Positions 7,905 through 12,459 of a DNA stretch of 12,459 nucleotides are shown here, in pieces. The notes under the pieces are model-generated. The model was not told the DNA's origin. It did not search any database and worked only from the letters and a program-made list of their open reading frames with translations. The stretch spans positions 1 to 12,459 of the forward strand of contig JAAXIR010000094.1 of NCBI GenBank assembly GCA_012270265.1. Direction: 5' to 3'. The position numbers and the translations under genes are program-made. Numbering within the stretch: position 1 is the first letter of the stretch; every line of letters begins with the position of its first letter. This stretch comes from Candidatus Poseidoniales archaeon. Lineage in GTDB: Archaea; Thermoplasmatota; Poseidoniia; Poseidoniales; Poseidoniaceae.

Positions 7905-8279
7905 ATGGCGACCGTGGAAATGCAAGAGGCATCTTTCAACAGCATCATCGAGGAAAACAACCTCGTGATTATCGACTTCTGGGCCGAGTGGTGCGGGCCA
8001 TGTCGTGCTTATGCCCCTGTCTTCGAGCGTGTTTCAGAGGAATTCTCAGATGTCGTTTTTGCGAAGGTCGATACAGAAGTTGAGCAAGCGCTCGCAGGCT
8101 CATTTGGTATCCGTTCCATTCCAACAACAATCGCCTTCAAAGCAGGAATTGGTGTGTTCATGCAACCCGGTGCTCTTCCAGAAGAAGCGCTCAAGGATTT
8201 GATTACCAAACTCCAAGATTTGGATATGGACGAAGTCCGTGCCGAGCTTGAAGCACGAGAATCTGAAGACGTAGCATAA
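7905..8279 (+). CDS. Thioredoxin
   Basis: 124 residues, a single thioredoxin fold with active site WCGPC (C30, C33), buried acidic D24 and cis-proline P73 in the SIPTT turn; K54 sits where E. coli Trx has K57. It is a general dithiol-disulfide reductase, predicted cytosolic because there is no signal peptide or membrane helix. The helix after the active site reads RAYAP instead of the common KMIAP. A charged Glu/Asp-rich C-terminal tail (~108-124) makes it slightly longer than the usual ~108 residues. Start ATG 7905 is supported by the fold and by a TATA-like element about 24 bp upstream. It is divergent from the amidohydrolase gene and 40 bp ahead of the lipoprotein peptidase. Its reductase partner is not in the window. 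Confidence 0.93.
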   Translation: MATVEMQEASFNSIIEENNLVIIDFWAEWCGPCRAYAPVFERVSEEFSDVVFAKVDTEVEQALAGSFGIRSIPTTIAFKAGIGVFMQPGALPEEALKDLITKLQDLDMDEVRAELEARESEDVA

Positions 8280-8292
8280 GGCAAAAAGCGTC

Positions 8293-8297
8293 TTATG
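8293..8297 (+). promoter_or_regulatory. Possible TATA-like box before the lipoprotein peptidase
   Basis: TCTTATGTC, preceded by an A-rich stretch (AAAAAG, a possible BRE), is centred about 25 bp upstream of the ATG at 8320 in the 40 bp gap after the thioredoxin gene. It resembles the CTTATACTG box upstream of thioredoxin in both sequence and spacing. It suggests the peptidase gene has its own leaderless start as well as any read-through from thioredoxin. Evidence is weak, since the match is short. Confidence 0.35.
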
Positions 8298-8319
8298 TCG
8301 GTTTTGTGACGCAAGGATA

Positions 8320-10119
8320 ATGCGAAGCATCTCGATGTTGTTGATTTTCCTTCTCCCATCCATCCTTTCAGGATGTTTTGGGGAGGATTTACAGAACATC
8401 GCCGATGATTCGTCCGATGAAATTTATCCCGAGCCTTGGAATCGCTCGGATCGTGAATACGACAACAGTGATGTGTTTTCCAGAGTCACAGAAAATGGGA
8501 CATACGACATCGGCCCAGTTCAATCTGTTTTTGTTGCAGTACCGAGCATCACCCTCGCTGATGGAGGCGCAGGTGCCGCTGGCGGTGCAGAAGTTCATCG
8601 TGGTCTCTGGTTGCCAGTTATCGAAGGATGCGATTATTCATCAACTGAAAATTTGAGCCCGGAATGTCAAGTCCCAGTTATTGCCGAAATTGGTCCCTAT
8701 TACAGCGACGGAGATGTTGATGCCACGACACCTGCGAATCGTTTGGGACGCATGCTCATTGAGAATTATGTTCCACATGGTTACGGAGTTGCTCAGGTCT
8801 CGGTGTTTGGAACCGGTGAATCAAACCATTGCATGGATTTGATGGGTACCGATGAGCAACGTGGTATCGATGCCGCTGTAACATGGCTCGGCACCCAATC
8901 TTGGTCAAATGGCAAGGTTGGAATTATCGGAAAATCCTACGACGGTTCTACACCATGGCAAGCAGCAACATTCGGAAATCCACACCTTGCAACCATCGTA
9001 CCCATGTCAGGACTCATCGGTGTTCACGAACTGATGTGGAGAAACGGTAGCATGGAGGCTCGAGGCATGATTATGCACAACGGCGTCTACGGTTCGTTTG
9101 GAATCGATGGTGATACAGAAGACAGCCATACGCTTTGTGAGGGCTACATTCAGGGTTATGTCAACGGCCCAGCCGCTTACTTGAGCGGAGGTATGGTCGA
9201 TTATGCAGGCAATACGTATTGGACAGAACGATCGTTCCTCGACCGCGTCCTTCAGAATTACAATGGATCCGTGTATCTGATTCAAGGGATGCAAGATTGG
9301 AACGTTGACCCTCACATGTCGTTCCCAGTCCACCAGCAAGTCGCTGATGCTGGCATTGAAATCAAGACGCTTGCAGGGCAATGGGCTCACGATTATCCTG
9401 ACAGGGTTGAGGGACATTCTTCACAAGGAGTAGGTCGAGGAGCGGAAGCCTATCCTTACACACTTCGCTGGGATTGGGCCGATGAAATGTTGTACTGGTT
9501 TGATTGGTACCTCAAAGGCGAAGGTCGAGCACCAACGCTTGGTGTGGAAATGCAAGACAATCGAGGTGGATGGCGATTTGAACAGACCTATCCTCCAATG
9601 GATGTTGAGAACCTCGTTCTGACAGGAAGCGACCTTGCACCGACAGGTTCAACCGTTTCAGCAACAAGTACAGTCACATTGAGTTACGGTCCGTTTGAAA
9701 AAGAAACTCGAATCATTGGAATGCCAACCTTCCACATCGATGCAACTCCGGGATTAACTGGAGGCCATCTTTTCATTGAAATGACGGACGGAACGGGAAT
9801 GCATCTTGGTCATGCAGTCATGGATCTTCGCTACCATGCAGGTGGACGAGATGGTCAGGAAGTCCTTGTTCCGTTTTCATCCGTCACAGCCATGATGGAA
9901 TTCATGCCGATGGATGTTGTTCTCCAAGAGGGAGAAGGCATCATTCTCCAAGTCACTCAGACTGGGGAAGATTACGTGCCTTCTCCAGCTGCCTCCGGAG
10001 CAGTGACAATTGATTGGTCTCAGAGCACGCTCACGTTGCCAATGATTGAGAGAAGTTGTGACGATCTCTTCCAAGCACCAATGCTCGATTATTCCTCTGA
10101 TGGCGGACGCCAATGCTAG
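8320..10119 (+). CDS. Exported lipoprotein-type X-Pro dipeptidyl-peptidase S15/CocE family hydrolase
   Basis: 599 residues. An N-terminal hydrophobic signal ends in a lipobox, L16-S-G-C19, so the mature enzyme is probably lipid-anchored outside the membrane. An acidic linker to about residue 60 leads into an alpha/beta-hydrolase with nucleophile S206 in GKSYDG, acid D326 (GMQDWN) and base H357 (QWAH). Y127/Y128 in GPYY are candidates for the oxyanion-hole tyrosine. The C-terminal ~200 residues look like the beta jelly roll of the S15/CocE family. Family members cleave Xaa-Pro dipeptides or esters; which applies here cannot be told. Besides C19 there are six cysteines (104, 116, 171, 273, 580, 599), an even number that fits disulfides in an exported protein. 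Sequons occur, for example at N41, N59, N242 and N315. The stop lies 2 bp from the stop of the convergent MutS-like gene. Confidence 0.85.
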   Translation: MRSISMLLIFLLPSILSGCFGEDLQNIADDSSDEIYPEPWNRSDREYDNSDVFSRVTENGTYDIGPVQSVFVAVPSITLADGGAGAAGGAEVHRGLWLPVIEGCDYSSTENLSPECQVPVIAEIGPYYSDGDVDATTPANRLGRMLIENYVPHGYGVAQVSVFGTGESNHCMDLMGTDEQRGIDAAVTWLGTQSWSNGKVGIIGKSYDGSTPWQAATFGNPHLATIVPMSGLIGVHELMWRNGSMEARGMIMHNGVYGSFGIDGDTEDSHTLCEGYIQGYVNGPAAYLSGGMVDYAGNTYWTERSFLDRVLQNYNGSVYLIQGMQDWNVDPHMSFPVHQQVADAGIEIKTLAGQWAHDYPDRVEGHSSQGVGRGAEAYPYTLRWDWADEMLYWFDWYLKGEGRAPTLGVEMQDNRGGWRFEQTYPPMDVENLVLTGSDLAPTGSTVSATSTVTLSYGPFEKETRIIGMPTFHIDATPGLTGGHLFIEMTDGTGMHLGHAVMDLRYHAGGRDGQEVLVPFSSVTAMMEFMPMDVVLQEGEGIILQVTQTGEDYVPSPAASGAVTIDWSQSTLTLPMIERSCDDLFQAPMLDYSSDGGRQC

Positions 10120-10121
10120 GC

Positions 10122-12113
10122 TCAGAACAACGACAAAATGTCGCTGAACACGTTCTTCGCATCACCCGATGAACGTTCAACCAATCGACGAACAATCAAT
10201 TCAGGCGTTGAGCGAGCAAGACAATTCCGCTTCGGTGTGCGATCGACAATCAATTCAAGGTGCTCATCAAGACCATTGGCTTCAATTCCATCGATGCGCA
10301 AGTCATCGCTTCCGTATGCATCAAGAATGGCAGGAGCGAGATGCGTGACCAATACCATGCTCGAATCGGATTGCTGTTGTGCGGCTCGCAACATACCTGC
10401 GATGATACGTGCGCCTGCACCAGGTTCTGTGATGGCTTCAAGTTCATCTGCGAGGATGAGTTTGGGCTGGTCATTGCTGACAACATTGGCAAGGTCGACC
10501 AACGTTGTCTCAAGCGCACCAGCACTCTGTGTTCCGCTTGATTTCGCGAGGACGTGTAAGGCTTCAACTCGGCCAACAAAAGCATGCTTTGCTGGAACAG
10601 GGAGTCCCATGTGCGCAAGAATCGTGACATGGGCAACCAACTCCAGAAGCGTTGTTTTACCACCACTGTTCGCACCTGTAAGTAGAGCAATTGGTTGTTG
10701 ATCACCTTTCGGTGCCGCTCGACCCAGACCGTAATTCACCGGTTGGACATCACCGTCGATGAAGAGGTGACGACCGTCTTCGAACCAAATGCCGTGATGA
10801 ACCAATTCTGGAAGTTCTGCGTTATGATGCATAGCCCAAGAGGCAATGCTGTACCACATATCATGCTCAACAAGCCTTTGAATAGCAGTCTCACACATTG
10901 GTTTGAGATCGGCAAGTTTTGTGGCCAAACGGAGGAGATGATCGTTCCTGCTGTCGTTGATTCGACGCTCAAGTTCATCGTTGATTTTGTCAAGAACGGA
11001 ACGGTTGAGTTTGACAGGCCAATTTGAGGCGTAGAGGTCGAACGGTGCCTGAAGTCCACTTGCTTCGAGGTACGCTGAAAGTTCGCTACGACCTTGTTCG
11101 AGAATGTCGGTGATGACGTCTTCGGTTGCCGAAGCAAGTTTTCGCTGGAAGGTCGCGGCATCGGCCAACGCTGCAAGCATATCGGAGCCAGAGAGGTCCA
11201 GTGATGCGGTCTCCATTCCAGCAGAAATTCTCTGGTTGAGGTCTTCTTCCATTTGTTTCGCCATGTTCCAGAGTCCATCGCGAATTTCTTCCATCGCTTC
11301 GACGTCACCGGAGTCAGTCATCATCGCAAAGACGCTGGCCAATTGCTCAAGCCCGTCCGTTTCTGAAAAGATGGTTTCGAGTGTTGGATGAACGTCTCCA
11401 TTGCCCTCATTCTTCCACTGCATCAAATCGAGAAGCACCTTCAGGGCCTTTCGATTGTTGGTGAACCAATCGAGTGTAAACTCGGGAACCATCACGTCTG
11501 TTCGCCCTGATTCTGGAAGCACCAGCCACCCCGGTGGCAACTCTTCAGGACCATGACGTCCAACCCAAGTCACGGATTTGAAGACGGTGTAATCCTTCCA
11601 TGTTTCTTGAGCACTTGGTGTCAAGATACGAACATAGGAAGCCCACTCCGGATGCTCCTGTTGGCTGACAATGACCCGTTCGTAGCGTTGATTTGGACGT
11701 CGTGTGTAACTTAGATCTTTGAAGAGGGTACGAAGGTGAGCAAAGGCTTCGGGAGCTTCGTAGGCAAACTCCAACATCAACTGACATCGAACACGTCGCT
11801 CCTCCAGTTGATGAAGTGGCATCAACATCTGCATTCTCGATGAACTGGCACCATTCGACGAAAATTTCTGAAGCGAAGCAATGAGTTGCGCATGCAATTT
11901 CTCAGCTTCAGGGGTTGCAAGAAACGTTGTCTCTGCACCATTGTATTCGCGAGCAAGAGTAAGCGCACGTTTGATGGATATGCCTTCGACTTCAGCGATT
12001 CGAGAGATATCACCTGATTCAAGAGTCTTGATCAATTCATGACGGCCCCCGAAGTGATCGTCCAAACGTTTCATCAATCGTTCGCCAATCCCTGGCAAAT
12101 TGCTTAGCACCAT
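10122..12113 (-). CDS. Archaeal MutS-family ATPase with N-terminal helix-hairpin-helix (MutS5-like)
   Basis: 663 residues. The N-terminus carries helix-hairpin-helix elements (LPGIG at 6-10, a second near 37-57) expected to bind DNA. A long mostly helical middle follows (~65-440), with likely coiled-coil parts near 275-300 and 370-400, matching the MutS clamp/lever region. The C-terminal MutS-type ABC ATPase has Walker A TGANSGGKTT (479-488), Walker B ending D556-E557, then AITEPGAG where MutS has GRGT, and a VTH motif with H591. There is no MutS mismatch-reading domain I, no Smr nuclease domain, and no MutL nearby. This fits the archaeal MutS5-like lineage rather than mismatch-repair MutS or MutS2; its cellular role is unsettled and may concern branched DNA or recombination. 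Start ATG 12113 places the hairpin directly at the N-terminus. It lies 50 bp downstream of the partial minus-strand gene. Confidence 0.88.
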   Translation of the reverse strand: MVLSNLPGIGERLMKRLDDHFGGRHELIKTLESGDISRIAEVEGISIKRALTLAREYNGAETTFLATPEAEKLHAQLIASLQKFSSNGASSSRMQMLMPLHQLEERRVRCQLMLEFAYEAPEAFAHLRTLFKDLSYTRRPNQRYERVIVSQQEHPEWASYVRILTPSAQETWKDYTVFKSVTWVGRHGPEELPPGWLVLPESGRTDVMVPEFTLDWFTNNRKALKVLLDLMQWKNEGNGDVHPTLETIFSETDGLEQLASVFAMMTDSGDVEAMEEIRDGLWNMAKQMEEDLNQRISAGMETASLDLSGSDMLAALADAATFQRKLASATEDVITDILEQGRSELSAYLEASGLQAPFDLYASNWPVKLNRSVLDKINDELERRINDSRNDHLLRLATKLADLKPMCETAIQRLVEHDMWYSIASWAMHHNAELPELVHHGIWFEDGRHLFIDGDVQPVNYGLGRAAPKGDQQPIALLTGANSGGKTTLLELVAHVTILAHMGLPVPAKHAFVGRVEALHVLAKSSGTQSAGALETTLVDLANVVSNDQPKLILADELEAITEPGAGARIIAGMLRAAQQQSDSSMVLVTHLAPAILDAYGSDDLRIDGIEANGLDEHLELIVDRTPKRNCLARSTPELIVRRLVERSSGDAKNVFSDILSLF

Positions 12114-12163
12114 CAGGCCACATCGTTTGTCAAGGGCTTTTGAGGATAACCCTCCGCTTGGCG

Positions 12164-12459
12164 TTATTCTTGATAATCTGGCATGTTCAATTCCACAGCA
12201 AACAATGGGTCGACGTGGGTTGAATCATGGTAGGCGACCACAACACCACCATCACGAAGGATGGCCAAACTTGCGAAGTCGAATCGGATATCGTTACCAG
12301 CACCTGACGTCGAGTCGAGATCACCTTGCCCGATGTAGGTCATGGTGTCTGGGCTGAGGTCCTCGCTGTATCCACGCGTGTGGAACAGAACATCAACATC
12401 AGGTCCTTCGCTCGACTGGTATCGCACGGTCAAGACAAAGAGGTCGTGCTCACCGTTCG
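12164..12459 (-). CDS. 3' part of a gene cut by the window edge; hypothetical, possibly beta-propeller surface protein
   Basis: The frame is open from the window edge to a TAA at 12164-12166, giving about 97 C-terminal residues. A TTG at 12433 is not convincing as a start, because good coding sequence continues upstream of it to the edge (residues reading NGEHDLFVLTVRYQ). The segment has alternating hydrophobic strands, including ILRDGGVVVAYHD and a PLFAVEL strand, which recalls blades of BNR/sialidase-like propellers. No Asp-box is visible in this piece, so the fold is a guess. There are no cysteines and no membrane helix, so if the protein is exported it lacks the C-terminal anchor seen in the amidohydrolase. 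It lies upstream of and on the same strand as the MutS-like gene, with a 50 bp gap. Confidence 0.5.
   Translation of the reverse strand, partial: NGEHDLFVLTVRYQSSEGPDVDVLFHTRGYSEDLSPDTMTYIGQGDLDSTSGAGNDIRFDFASLAILRDGGVVVAYHDSTHVDPLFAVELNMPDYQE

Noticed and set aside
8288..8312. Inverted repeat GCGTC...GACGC flanking the TATA-like box before the peptidase, a possible operator or hairpin.
   Set aside because: Only 5 bp arms with a 15 nt loop and no extension either way; this length is expected by chance and there is no T-tract for a terminator.
12100..12357. An 85-codon plus-strand open frame near the right edge.
   Set aside because: It overlaps the start of the MutS-like gene and the partial minus-strand gene antisense, and is His/Arg-rich with no domain; it is a shadow of the minus-strand coding sequence.

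Overview
The window reads as compact archaeal chromosome, most likely a marine planktonic euryarchaeon of the Marine Group II (Candidatus Poseidoniales) type. This is an inference. It rests on a non-bacterial MutS-family protein with an N-terminal helix-hairpin-helix, TATA-like boxes about 25 bp before start codons (leaderless style), large acidic sequon-rich surface proteins with a signal peptide plus C-terminal anchor, and moderate GC. There is no rRNA, tRNA, CRISPR array, insertion sequence or phage gene, and every gene but the one cut by the window edge looks intact.

Layout from left to right: a membrane-bound cytochrome b/iron-sulfur/CCG-domain oxidoreductase (66-2093, +), followed after 17 bp by the adenine glycosylase mutY (2111-3052, +). 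The 3' end of mutY overlaps a convergent six-helix membrane protein resembling the Frag1/DRAM/Sfk1 family (2996-3730, -). Divergent from that gene is cysS (3805-5292, +). It abuts, tail to tail with no spacer, an exported lamin-tail plus amidohydrolase surface enzyme (5293-7854, -). A shared TATA-like element lies between that gene and a divergent thioredoxin (7905-8279, +). A lipoprotein-type S15/CocE peptidase or hydrolase follows (8320-10119, +). It converges with a 2 bp gap on an archaeal MutS-like ATPase (10122-12113, -). The window ends in the 3' part of another minus-strand gene (12164 to the edge).

The genes are mostly unrelated housekeeping functions: electron transfer to quinone, 8-oxoguanine repair, Cys-tRNA charging, redox, and a MutS-like ATPase. 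They are mixed with two exported hydrolases suited to a heterotroph that uses organic matter outside the cell. I see no defence island or obvious new multi-gene system. The points most worth a second look are the domain architecture of the exported amidohydrolase, the apparent archaeal Frag1/DRAM/Sfk1 homologue, the symmetric bidirectional leaderless promoter, and the three convergent junctions with no room for terminators. Stretches over 300 bases without a gene: none. Bases 1-65 hold nothing I can call.
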